Assembly (NCBI GenBank): GCA_004557125.1
Contig: SFET01000029.1
Coordinates: 1-28,049 of the forward strand
Length of the DNA stretch: 28,049 nucleotides
Source: Clostridiales bacterium
Lineage (GTDB): Bacteria > Bacillota > Clostridia > Christensenellales > Aristaeellaceae
Direction: 5' to 3'
Shown: positions 1 through 6,234 of the stretch, piece after piece
Layout: each line of letters opens with the position of its first letter
How positions within the stretch are numbered: the stretch's first letter is position 1
The notes under the pieces: model-generated
What the model saw: only the letters and a program-made list of their open reading frames with translations
Databases searched by the model: none
What the model was told of the DNA's origin: nothing
Program-made: the position numbers and the translations under genes

Positions 1-138
1 TCCCTGCCCACTTTCTTGCTCTGTTATGAATTGGTTAAATGCAGCCCCCGCTCCTGCAACCCCTTCGAAGGGGTTGACTTTTCATAGTTGGTCTTTCAAT
101 ACTGCGGGCGCAGCCGCGAAGTGTACCAAATTAACCCT
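1..138 (-). other. Structured leader of a transcript leaving the window leftward
   Basis: No protein gene is seen here. Downstream of the leftward promoter at 139-168 the minus strand holds several stem-loops: a perfect 20-base palindrome at 57-76 (CAACCCC arms around TTCGAA) and smaller GCAG/CTGC hairpins on both sides of it. This suggests a structured 5' leader or a small RNA whose gene lies beyond base 1. I could not match it to a named riboswitch, T-box, RNase P, tmRNA or SRP RNA. Confidence 0.35.
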
Positions 139-168
139 ATTATACACTTCTTATACGCTTCCCGTCAA
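139..168 (-). promoter_or_regulatory. Sigma-A promoter directed leftward
   Basis: On the minus strand there is a -35 element TTGACG (163-168), an 18-base spacer and a perfect -10 TATAAT (139-144). It points out of the window to the left, so the driven gene is not visible. Confidence 0.75.
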
Positions 169-199
169 GCGGATGCGGAATTTCTAATCTTTCGGGATG

Positions 200-229
200 A
201 AAAAACCCGCCTCGCGGATGCAAGACGGG
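200..229 (-). terminator. Intrinsic terminator, leftward
   Basis: On the minus strand a 10-base-pair stem (CCCGTCTTGC with GCGAGGCGGG, including G-U pairs, loop ATCC) is followed at once by six T. It ends the transcript that covers 230-388, either the 3' tail of the DUF4304-like gene or a separate small RNA. Confidence 0.8.
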
Positions 230-388
230 CTTGTGAGACAGTGACATAGGCCAAAGGAAAGCCGCATTTGCGGTGCAAGGGATTCAGGCCTCTTGTTCGG
301 AACGCCGCAACGCAAGACGCGCGTGCGGGAGGGGCCGTATAGAAGTACGTCCTTGTGTCCGTTCGACAAATTGGAATTTGTCGATCTG
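230..388 (-). ncRNA. Possible small RNA or long structured 3' UTR
   Basis: This stretch of about 160 bases lies between the stop codon of the upstream gene and a strong terminator and has no credible ORF. It contains a 9-base-pair inverted repeat right after the stop (364-383, CGACAAATT and its complement), a CCGCA/TGCGG hairpin near 262-273, and AGGCC/GGCCT arms that could close the latter. Its base composition is nearer the GC-rich host than the AT-rich gene before it. No own promoter was convincing. It could be a small RNA or only a 3' UTR; I could not assign it to a family. Confidence 0.3.
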
Positions 389-1030
389 TCAAAAGTTGAA
401 CCTGATTCTAAGGTCATTTAAGTAATCAATATGTCCCGGGCATCGTTTGCTGTTTTGTAAGGCAATTTCATAGTATTTGTCAAATAATTCCTTCGCTTTC
501 TGCAAATCATTCTGATGTCCGTATATCATAGCTTCTTCCAATAATATTAAATGATCATTCAATGCGTCAAACCAGGGATATTCTCTTCGATAATTCAAAA
601 CAGCTTCTCTACTTGATAAAATATCAAACACAGGCAGCACATCATTCTCAATTTCATGAATAATATCGCTGCATATTTCGCTGACATCTTTGTAAAGGTT
701 ATAAACCTTTTCTCCTTTGATATTTTTTGCGTTTACGATTCCCAATCTTGTTCGCAGATTGCACTCATATTCATGATAATAGGTTTTATTATTCACGACG
801 TGAAACTGCCTTTCAAAGCATTCGGGAATTCTGATTCCGATATTGACAGATAATAAGTGTGTGGCATCACGGTAAGCCTGACCGCATTGAAAATTTATGA
901 CTTGAGAAATATCATCCGACACGAATCTGTGCAAAGTACGCCCGTGTTTTGTGAATCCTATTGGTTTAACTATCTTATACACTTCAGATTCAATATGGTT
1001 AATCTGTTGTGTTACGAAGCTTTTTTCCAT
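389..1030 (-). CDS. DUF4304-like protein of unknown function
   Basis: A 213-residue soluble protein. Its N-terminal half has the pattern of the DUF4304 family: a short helix, 'KPIGFTKHGRTLHRF', then 'INFQ' and a hydrophobic strand 'LLSVNIGI'. The C-terminal half is helical and acidic. The start is placed at 1030, where GGAGGG lies five bases before the ATG. A longer frame to 1141 would add a hydrophobic N terminus, but that part is the translated terminator of the neighbouring transporter operon, so it is rejected. The gene is clearly AT-richer than everything around it and has TTA and AAT codons rare in its neighbours, which suggests recent acquisition. DUF4304 has no settled function. A weak extended -10 (TGTGATAAT) lies just upstream, within the terminator-distal region. 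Confidence 0.75.
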   Translation of the reverse strand: MEKSFVTQQINHIESEVYKIVKPIGFTKHGRTLHRFVSDDISQVINFQCGQAYRDATHLLSVNIGIRIPECFERQFHVVNNKTYYHEYECNLRTRLGIVNAKNIKGEKVYNLYKDVSEICSDIIHEIENDVLPVFDILSSREAVLNYRREYPWFDALNDHLILLEEAMIYGHQNDLQKAKELFDKYYEIALQNSKRCPGHIDYLNDLRIRFNF

Positions 1031-1090
1031 TATTTCCCTCCGCAACTTCCGATTTGCAGCTTTGTCAGCTGCCATATTATCACAGAACAG

Positions 1091-1136
1091 CAACAAAAAC
1101 AAGAACAGCCACAGCAGAGCAAACTGCTGCGGCTGT
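1091..1136 (-). terminator. Intrinsic terminator of the amino-acid ABC operon
   Basis: On the minus strand a 13-base-pair stem (ACAGCCGCAGCAG with its complement, one G-U pair, loop TTTGCT) is followed by a T-rich tail. It lies 46 bases after the stop codon of the ATPase gene. It overlaps an in-frame upstream extension of the DUF4304-like gene, which explains that extension's false signal-peptide appearance. Confidence 0.85.
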
Positions 1137-1181
1137 CCCATGAACGCTGCCCATTTGAGAGGCGGGTTCGGTACTTGTCGA

Positions 1182-1928
1182 TTAAAGAATCTTTGCCAGG
1201 AATTCCTGGGTGCGCTGGTTGCGGGGATGATTGAAGATGGTGTAGGGGGTGCCCTCCTCGAGAATCTGGCCGCCGTCCATGAAGATCACGCGGTCGCCCA
1301 CCTCGCGGGCGAAGCCCATTTCGTGGGTGACGACCACCATGGTCATGCCCTCGTTGGCCAGGGCCTTCATGACCTCCAGCACCTCGCCGACCATCTCGGG
1401 ATCGAGGGCGGAGGTGGGCTCGTCGAAGAGCATCACCTCGGGCTCCATGCACAGCGCGCGCACGATGGCGATGCGCTGCTTCTGTCCGCCGGAGAGCTGG
1501 CTGGGATAGGCGTTGGCGCGGTCGGCAAGGCCCACGCGCTTGAGCAGCTCCATGGCCTTGGCCTCGGCCTCGGCCTTGGACTTCTTGAGCAGCTGGATGG
1601 GCGCGACGGTCATGTTGCGCAGCACGGTCATGTTCGGGAAGAGGTTAAAGTGCTGGAACACCATGCCCATCTTCTGGCGGTGGAGGTTGATGTTCACCTT
1701 GGGATCGGTGATGTCCACACCCTCGAAGGTGACGGTGCCGCCGGTGGGGATCTCCAGCAGGTTCAGGCAGCGCAGGAAGGTGGACTTGCCGGAGCCGGAC
1801 GGCCCGATGACCACCACCACCTCGCCGCGGTGGATGTCGGTGGAGACGCCCGCCAGGGCGTGAATCTTGTTGCCGGTATCAAAGACCTTCTTCAGGTCGC
1901 GAACCTGGATGATGGTTTCAGTGGTCAC
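1182..1928 (-). CDS. Polar amino-acid ABC transporter ATP-binding protein
   Basis: A 248-residue cytoplasmic ATPase of the GlnQ/HisP type that powers amino-acid import with the permease and binding protein encoded just upstream. Seen motifs: Walker A GPSGSGKS (42-49), Q-loop FQHFNLF (91-97), signature LSGGQKQ (145-151), Walker B VMLFDE (165-170), D-loop SALDP, and H-loop His202. Length is typical and all catalytic residues are present. The start is GTG at 1928, with AAAGGAGG about ten bases upstream; it overlaps the end of the permease gene by 11 bases, so the two are probably translationally coupled. The operon ends at the terminator downstream. Substrate cannot be fixed from the ATPase. Confidence 0.95.
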   Translation of the reverse strand: MTTETIIQVRDLKKVFDTGNKIHALAGVSTDIHRGEVVVVIGPSGSGKSTFLRCLNLLEIPTGGTVTFEGVDITDPKVNINLHRQKMGMVFQHFNLFPNMTVLRNMTVAPIQLLKKSKAEAEAKAMELLKRVGLADRANAYPSQLSGGQKQRIAIVRALCMEPEVMLFDEPTSALDPEMVGEVLEVMKALANEGMTMVVVTHEMGFAREVGDRVIFMDGGQILEEGTPYTIFNHPRNQRTQEFLAKIL

Positions 1929-2646
1929 TGTTGCGCAGCCTCCTTTCCAGTATGCCCACCAGCTTGGTGAAGAACATGACCAGCGCCAGATAGATCAGCG
2001 CGACGGCGATCAGCGGCATGAACGGGGAGTAGGTGCGGCTGCGGATGATGTCCGCGCCCTTGGTCAGATCCGCCACGGCCACATAGCCCGCGACGGAGGT
2101 CTCCTTCAGCAGGGCGATGAACTCGTTGGCCAGGGAGGGCAGCACGTTCTTGATGACCTGGGGGATGACGATGAAGCGCATCGTCTGCACATAGTTGAAG
2201 CCCAGGCTGCGGCCGGCCTCAAACTGGCCATTGTCGATGGACATGATGCCGCCGCGGACGATCTCGGCCACGTATGCGCCGGAGTTCAGGCCGAAGGCCA
2301 GCGCCGCCACCAGCGTGCCGTTGTCCGAGGAGGCAAAGATGACGAAGTAGATGATCATCAGCTGCACCACCACAGGCGTGCCGCGCAGCACGGTCAGGTA
2401 CACGCGGCAGAAGCCGTTCGCAATGCCGAACAGCCTGCGGCCCAGCGTCTTGCGCGCGCCCTCTTTGGTCTTGTCGTAGGTGGAGCGCACCATGGCGATG
2501 ACCACACCGATGGCGATGCCCAGCAGACACGCCAGCAGCGTGATCAGCAGCGTCGTGCCCAGTCCATTCAGCAGATACCTCCAGCGGTTTCCCTGCACAA
2601 AGTTCAGGATGAAATCCGCCTTCAGCTTTTCAAACCACGCTTGCAC
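1918..2646 (-). CDS. Polar amino-acid ABC transporter permease
   Basis: A 242-residue inner-membrane subunit of the HisM/GlnP (His/Glu/Gln/Arg) permease family. Hydrophobic segments lie near residues 27-52, 85-105 and 205-230, and the ATPase-binding EAA loop reads EAGRSLGFNYVQTMRFIVIP. The first cytoplasmic stretch (about 53-78) is long and basic. Start is GTG at 2646 with GGAGGA nine bases upstream. Only one permease gene is present, so it probably forms a homodimer. The gene lies between the binding-protein gene and the ATPase gene in one leftward operon. Confidence 0.95.
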   Translation of the reverse strand: MQAWFEKLKADFILNFVQGNRWRYLLNGLGTTLLITLLACLLGIAIGVVIAMVRSTYDKTKEGARKTLGRRLFGIANGFCRVYLTVLRGTPVVVQLMIIYFVIFASSDNGTLVAALAFGLNSGAYVAEIVRGGIMSIDNGQFEAGRSLGFNYVQTMRFIVIPQVIKNVLPSLANEFIALLKETSVAGYVAVADLTKGADIIRSRTYSPFMPLIAVALIYLALVMFFTKLVGILERRLRNSDH

Positions 2647-2683
2647 GGTTTCTTGTCCTCCTTAATCGTTGCTTCCATACAGC

Positions 2684-2717
2684 AGGAATAGGAAGCGCGG
2701 CTGCGCTTCCCATTCCT
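2684..2717 (-). other. Intergenic stem-loop between binding-protein and permease genes
   Basis: A 15-base arm pair with a single mismatch and loop AGCC/GGCT lies 22 bases after the binding-protein stop. There is no T tract, so it is not a simple terminator. In ABC importer operons such hairpins commonly protect the upstream binding-protein message from 3' decay and so raise its level over the membrane parts; that role is inferred here. Confidence 0.7.
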
Positions 2718-2738
2718 GAACGCATGCTCCGTCTGCAA

Positions 2739-3482
2739 TCAGGCGGCGATGTACTTGTCGATGATGGCCTGCACGGTGCCGTCCGCGATCAGCTCCTCCA
2801 GGGCGGCGTTGATCTTCGCGGTCAGCTCGCTGTCCTTGGCCAGCGCAATGGCGTAGTCCTCAACGGCGTACTCGGTGTCCAGAATCTTCAGACCCTCGTT
2901 GGCTTCCACATACTTCAGTGCGGGCTGGTTGTCGATGACTACGCAGTCCACCTTGCCGGAGGTCAGCGCCAGCACAGCGTCCGTGCCGTTCTTGTAGCGC
3001 TCGATGGTGCCCAGACCTGCTTCCTCAATGTCGCCGGAGCAGTAGATGTCGCCGGTGGTGCCCTGCTGCACGCCGATCTTATGGTTTGCACCCTCGGCGA
3101 AGAGGTCGTCAACGCTGGTGATTTCGCTGTCTTCCTTGACGATGACGGACTGGATGCCGGTGGCGTAGCTGGTGGTGAAGTCCACGCTCTGCAGGCGCTC
3201 CTCGGTCACGGTCATGCCGGCCATGCCGAAGTCGATCTTGCCGGTGGTGACGGCGGGGATGATGGCGTCAAAGTCCATGTCCACGATCTCCAGCTCGCAG
3301 CCCAGCTTTGCGCAGATGGCCGCGGCGACCTCAGCGTCGATGCCCACAACCTCGCCAGTCGCGTCGTCGTAGAACTCGTAGGGCGGGAAGGTCGCGTTGG
3401 TGCCCATCTTCAGGGTCTCTGCCATGGCCATGCCGGTCAGGCTCAGCATGCAAATCAGCGCAATTGCCAGAATCTTCTTCAT
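2739..3482 (-). CDS. Amino-acid ABC transporter substrate-binding protein (family 3)
   Basis: A 247-residue extracytoplasmic binding protein that captures a polar amino acid and delivers it to the permease encoded downstream. A signal peptide covers about residues 1-21 (MKK, hydrophobic core, AMA cleavage site). The mature part starts ETLKMGTNATFPPYEF and carries the family 3 signature around GIDAEVAAAICAKLG and the 'GTTGD' ligand loop. No lipobox cysteine is present, which is unusual for a monoderm binding protein; Cys11 sits inside the hydrophobic core. The start at 3482 has GGAGG eight bases upstream; a longer frame to 3590 is rejected because it reads through the promoter at 3538-3566. 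First gene of the operon. Confidence 0.95.
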   Translation of the reverse strand: MKKILAIALICMLSLTGMAMAETLKMGTNATFPPYEFYDDATGEVVGIDAEVAAAICAKLGCELEIVDMDFDAIIPAVTTGKIDFGMAGMTVTEERLQSVDFTTSYATGIQSVIVKEDSEITSVDDLFAEGANHKIGVQQGTTGDIYCSGDIEEAGLGTIERYKNGTDAVLALTSGKVDCVVIDNQPALKYVEANEGLKILDTEYAVEDYAIALAKDSELTAKINAALEELIADGTVQAIIDKYIAA

Positions 3483-3537
3483 GATATTTGCCTCCAAACT
3501 TTCTTGCCGGATCTTTCGCACTCCGGATGATGAATGT

Positions 3538-3566
3538 ATTATACAACCCATTCGAATAAAATGCAA
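3538..3566 (-). promoter_or_regulatory. Promoter of the amino-acid ABC operon
   Basis: Minus strand: -35 TTGCAT (3561-3566), 17-base spacer, -10 TATAAT (3538-3543), about 55 bases before the start codon of the binding protein. Confidence 0.85.
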
Positions 3567-3599
3567 CGGATTCCCAAAATATTTAACCAAATATGCACA

Positions 3600-3621
3600 A
3601 TATGCGAATATTCATGCATAT
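3600..3621. promoter_or_regulatory. Candidate operator upstream of the amino-acid ABC promoter
   Basis: ATATGC and GCATAT arms flank a 10-base centre that contains the palindrome GAATATTC. The site lies about 35-55 bases upstream of the -35 element. Related ATATGC/ATTCA words recur at 3720-3765. The pattern is loosely like an arginine repressor (ArgR) box, but I cannot name the regulator with certainty. Confidence 0.35.
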
Positions 3622-3763
3622 ATTCAGCTTTGCCCGGCATTTCAGGGGGTGCTTCCAACGGAAATTTGCGGAAACAGCCCCGTTCGAGCGGCGTGCCTGG
3701 GCGAAACGTCGCGAAGCATTCGCATATTTATTCAGGCATAAAATGTATAAAACCAACGCATAT

Positions 3764-3791
3764 GCAAAAAGCGCCCCGCATGGGGCGCTTT
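3764..3791 (-). terminator. Intrinsic terminator after the LCP gene
   Basis: On the minus strand a 9-base-pair stem (AAGCGCCCC with GGGGCGCTT, loop ATGC) runs into five T (two of them stem bases). It lies 13 bases after the stop codon of the LCP-family gene. The 3483-3803 interval otherwise holds only the promoter and AT-rich repeats listed separately. Confidence 0.9.
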
Positions 3792-3803
3792 GGCGGGGCG
3801 GCT

Positions 3804-4733
3804 TCAGTCCTCGTAGATGAAGCTGTGCAGCAGGCTTGCGTTCTTCTCAAAATTGGGCTTGATGCACCAGATGCCGTCGTAGGTGCCGGATTCGAAGGTG
3901 CCGTCGGCGGGCGCGCGGAACTCCTCCACGGAATTGAGATCCAGCTTCATGCCCACCGTGGCGATGGTCATGATTTCGGGCAGGCTCAGGTTGGTGTCCA
4001 CATAGCCCATCAGGGTGGTGACGATGGTCAGCAGCGTGCCGGCGCTGGCGCCGTTCTTGATCTTGTCGGCCATGGCGAGGAGCACGGTGCGCTGGCGTTC
4101 GGTGCGCACATAGTCGCTGTCGATCTTGCGGATGCGGGCGAAGGCCGTGGCCTGGTTGCCGTTGAGGTGCACGTTTTCGCCGCTCTGCTGCAGCTGCTCC
4201 ATGCCGGAGAGGGGCGAGAGGTCGAACAGGCCCTTGTTGAGCGCCTTGCGCTCCTCCTCCGTCACATCCACCTCCACGCCGCCCAGCAGGTCGATGATCT
4301 CGGCGATGCCCTCCATGCTGATCAAGGCGTAGTCGCTGATGTCCATGCCGAAGCTCTCGTTGATGGCGCGGATGGTGAGCTCGGGTCCGCCCACGGCGCA
4401 CAGCTCGGTGAGCTTGCGGTGGCCCTTGGAGCCGGGAACCGGGATCCAGGTGTCGCGCATCAGCGAGGTGAGCTTCACCTTGCCCGTGGCCTGGTTGATG
4501 GAGACGATGATCATCGAATCCGTGCGCTGGTAGCTGTTCTTGGTGTAGGAATCGCAGCCCAGCAGCAGCACGTTCCACCATTCGCCGGATGCACCGGCGG
4601 TGCTCTGTTCGTCTGCAGCGACGGCGGCGGCCCATTCGTCATCGCTGACCGTGTCCGCGAGTGCGGCCAGCGGGGTGAGCAGCAGCGCCGCCACCAGCAG
4701 CGCCGCAAGGTATTTGCCCAGTATCTTTTGCAT
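3804..4733 (-). CDS. LytR-CpsA-Psr (LCP) family cell wall polymer ligase
   Basis: A 309-residue exported protein. LCP proteins transfer lipid-linked glycopolymers (teichoic acid or capsule) to peptidoglycan. The N terminus has a signal or anchor segment (residues 8-27). The catalytic domain shows the family's ligand residues: LLLGCD (Asp61), R70-TDSM, SLMRDT (Arg93-Asp94), 'GGVEVDV', 'FARIRKID' (Arg200, Arg202, Asp205) and RTERQR (210-215). Start is the ATG at 4733, directly after GGAGGAAAAA; a longer GTG frame to 4754 would include the ribosome site itself. It is monocistronic, with its own promoter and terminator. Nearby murG and a PAP2 phosphatase are also envelope genes, but no shared transcript is seen. 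Confidence 0.92.
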   Translation of the reverse strand: MQKILGKYLAALLVAALLLTPLAALADTVSDDEWAAAVAADEQSTAGASGEWWNVLLLGCDSYTKNSYQRTDSMIIVSINQATGKVKLTSLMRDTWIPVPGSKGHRKLTELCAVGGPELTIRAINESFGMDISDYALISMEGIAEIIDLLGGVEVDVTEEERKALNKGLFDLSPLSGMEQLQQSGENVHLNGNQATAFARIRKIDSDYVRTERQRTVLLAMADKIKNGASAGTLLTIVTTLMGYVDTNLSLPEIMTIATVGMKLDLNSVEEFRAPADGTFESGTYDGIWCIKPNFEKNASLLHSFIYED

Positions 4734-4785
4734 TTTTTCCTCCGTGTCGCCCACGTGGGCGCATCATTCGTTTCAGTTCGCTTCC

Positions 4786-4813
4786 ATTATAACAAGCGCC
4801 CCTGAATTTGCAA
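4786..4813 (-). promoter_or_regulatory. Promoter of the LCP gene
   Basis: Minus strand: TTGCAA (4808-4813), 16-base spacer, extended -10 TGTTATAAT (TATAAT at 4786-4791), 53 bases before the start codon. Confidence 0.85.
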
Positions 4814-4945
4814 GGCCTGCGCGAAAAATAATCCGCACATGTCATGCTCCTGTACGAATTCCTCCGCGTAAACCGCAGCGCAACTTAGACGCAGCGCCCG
4901 CGGCAAAGTTCCCGCCGGAAAAAGATTCCGGCGCCGGACGCAAGC

Positions 4946-4971
4946 GGGGAGCCGGCACATGCCGACTCCCC
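4946..4971 (-). terminator. Hairpin downstream of murG, possible weak terminator
   Basis: A 12-base-pair stem (GGGGAGTCGGCA with its near complement, one G-U pair) with a two-base loop starts 15 bases after the murG stop. There is no adjacent T run; a T5 lies about 20 bases further on inside a second GC-rich hairpin. It may terminate weakly or protect the 3' end. Confidence 0.45.
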
Positions 4972-4985
4972 AACCCAAAAGCGCG

Positions 4986-6053
4986 TCATTTTTTCGCGTA
5001 CTTGTAAATCTGATCGATCACATTGTCGATGCCGTTGGCGGTCTGCTCCCGATCCATGGCGTCGAAGAAGCTGCCGCGGTCGCGGTAGAGATCCACCACC
5101 TCGCGCATCAGGGTCTCGGGGGTCATCTCCGCCTGGTCGAGCACGCGGCTGAGTCCACGGCTGCGGAAGGATTCGGCGTTGAGCACCTGATCGCCCCGGC
5201 TCACCTCGGCGGGATAGGGAATCAGCAGCGCGGGCTTGCGCAGGGCCAGGATCTCGCTGAGGGCGTTGGAGCCGGCGCGGGAGATCAGCAGATCGGCGCA
5301 GGCGTAGGCGTCGGCCATCTCCCTGTCGAGGTATTCGCACTGCACGTAGTTCTTCGTGCCCTCGTGATCCGCCGAAAGGTTGCCCTTGCCGCACAGGTGC
5401 AGCACCTGGAAGGTCTCGGTGAGGCTGGGCAGCGCGGCGCGCACGCATTCGTTGATGGCCTGGGCTCCGGAGGAACCGCCCACCACCATCAGCACCGGCA
5501 GATTGGCGTCGAAGCCGAAGTACTTCAGGCCGCGCTCCCGGTCGCCCTGAAGGATCTCCTCGCGAATGGGAGAGCCGGTGTACACGCCCTTGCCCTTGGC
5601 ATGCTTCACGGCCTCGGGGAAGGTGCAGCACTGCACCGAGGCGAAGGGCAGGCACAGCTTGTTGGCCAGGCCCGGCGTGAGGTCAGATTCGTGGGTCACC
5701 ACGGGCACGCGGTTGAAGTGCGCACCGTACACCACGGGCACGGACACGAAGCCGCCCTTGGAAAAGACGACGTCCGGCTTGATCTTGCGGATGATATTGG
5801 TCGCCTGGGCAATGCCCTTGATCACGCGAAAGGGATCGGAGAAGTTCTTGGGGTCGAAGTAGCGGCGCAGCTTGCCCACCGCCACGCAGTGGTACTGCAC
5901 GCCCTCCACATGGGAGATCAGTTCCTGTTCAACACTGTTCGCGGCGCCGATGTAATGAATCTCCCAGCCGTCTCGCTGCAGGCGTGGGATCAGCGCCAGG
6001 TTGGGCGTAACGTGCCCACCGGTGCCGCCGCCGGTCATCACAATTTTCTTCAT
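4986..6053 (-). CDS. murG: MurG, lipid II-forming GlcNAc transferase
   Basis: A 355-residue GT28 glycosyltransferase. MurG adds GlcNAc from UDP-GlcNAc to undecaprenyl-diphospho-MurNAc-pentapeptide on the inner face of the membrane, making lipid II. Seen motifs: N-terminal glycine loop GGGTGGH (8-14), the 'KLRRYFDPKNFSDPFRVIKG' block (61-80), acceptor-side HESD (121-124), second glycine loop GGSSGAQ (192-198), and the donor-binding SRAGSNALSE (258-267) followed by IPYPAEVSRGDQ (278-289). Length is normal. The ATG at 6053 has GGAGG eight bases upstream. It is not in a division and cell wall (dcw) cluster here; it is alone, with its own promoter, divergent from dnaX. Confidence 0.95.
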   Translation of the reverse strand: MKKIVMTGGGTGGHVTPNLALIPRLQRDGWEIHYIGAANSVEQELISHVEGVQYHCVAVGKLRRYFDPKNFSDPFRVIKGIAQATNIIRKIKPDVVFSKGGFVSVPVVYGAHFNRVPVVTHESDLTPGLANKLCLPFASVQCCTFPEAVKHAKGKGVYTGSPIREEILQGDRERGLKYFGFDANLPVLMVVGGSSGAQAINECVRAALPSLTETFQVLHLCGKGNLSADHEGTKNYVQCEYLDREMADAYACADLLISRAGSNALSEILALRKPALLIPYPAEVSRGDQVLNAESFRSRGLSRVLDQAEMTPETLMREVVDLYRDRGSFFDAMDREQTANGIDNVIDQIYKYAKK

Positions 6054-6126
6054 TTCAAAAGCCTCCGGGTGGTCGATTGTCGCGACGGGGCTCCAGAGAA
6101 AAAATCCCCATCCCCGCCTAGTATAG

Positions 6127-6150
6127 ATTATAGCATCGAAAATATGAAAT
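6127..6150 (-). promoter_or_regulatory. Promoter of murG
   Basis: Minus strand extended -10 element TGCTATAAT (TATAAT at 6127-6132). No good -35 is seen at the expected place, which fits an extended -10 promoter. It lies 74 bases before the murG start, back to back with the dnaX promoter. Confidence 0.6.
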
Positions 6151-6176
6151 GTTTTTATCTTGCTGTAAAAGTTCTT

Positions 6177-6206
6177 TTGTTTTATGCCGAAATGCGCTAT
6201 TATAAT
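6177..6206 (+). promoter_or_regulatory. Promoter of dnaX
   Basis: TTGTTT (6177-6182), 18-base spacer, TATAAT (6201-6206), 28 bases before the dnaX start codon. Confidence 0.75.
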
Positions 6207-6234
6207 GGGAGACGATCTATCCCGGAGGTGGAAA

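Noticed and set aside
951..1970. Long plus-strand frame opposite the ABC ATPase gene
   Set aside because: It is a GC-rich shadow frame: His/Gly/Leu-rich with no motif, while the opposite strand codes for a complete ATPase. The same applies to similar long antisense frames opposite murG, dnaX, the nucleoside ATPase, panE, patatin and exporter genes.
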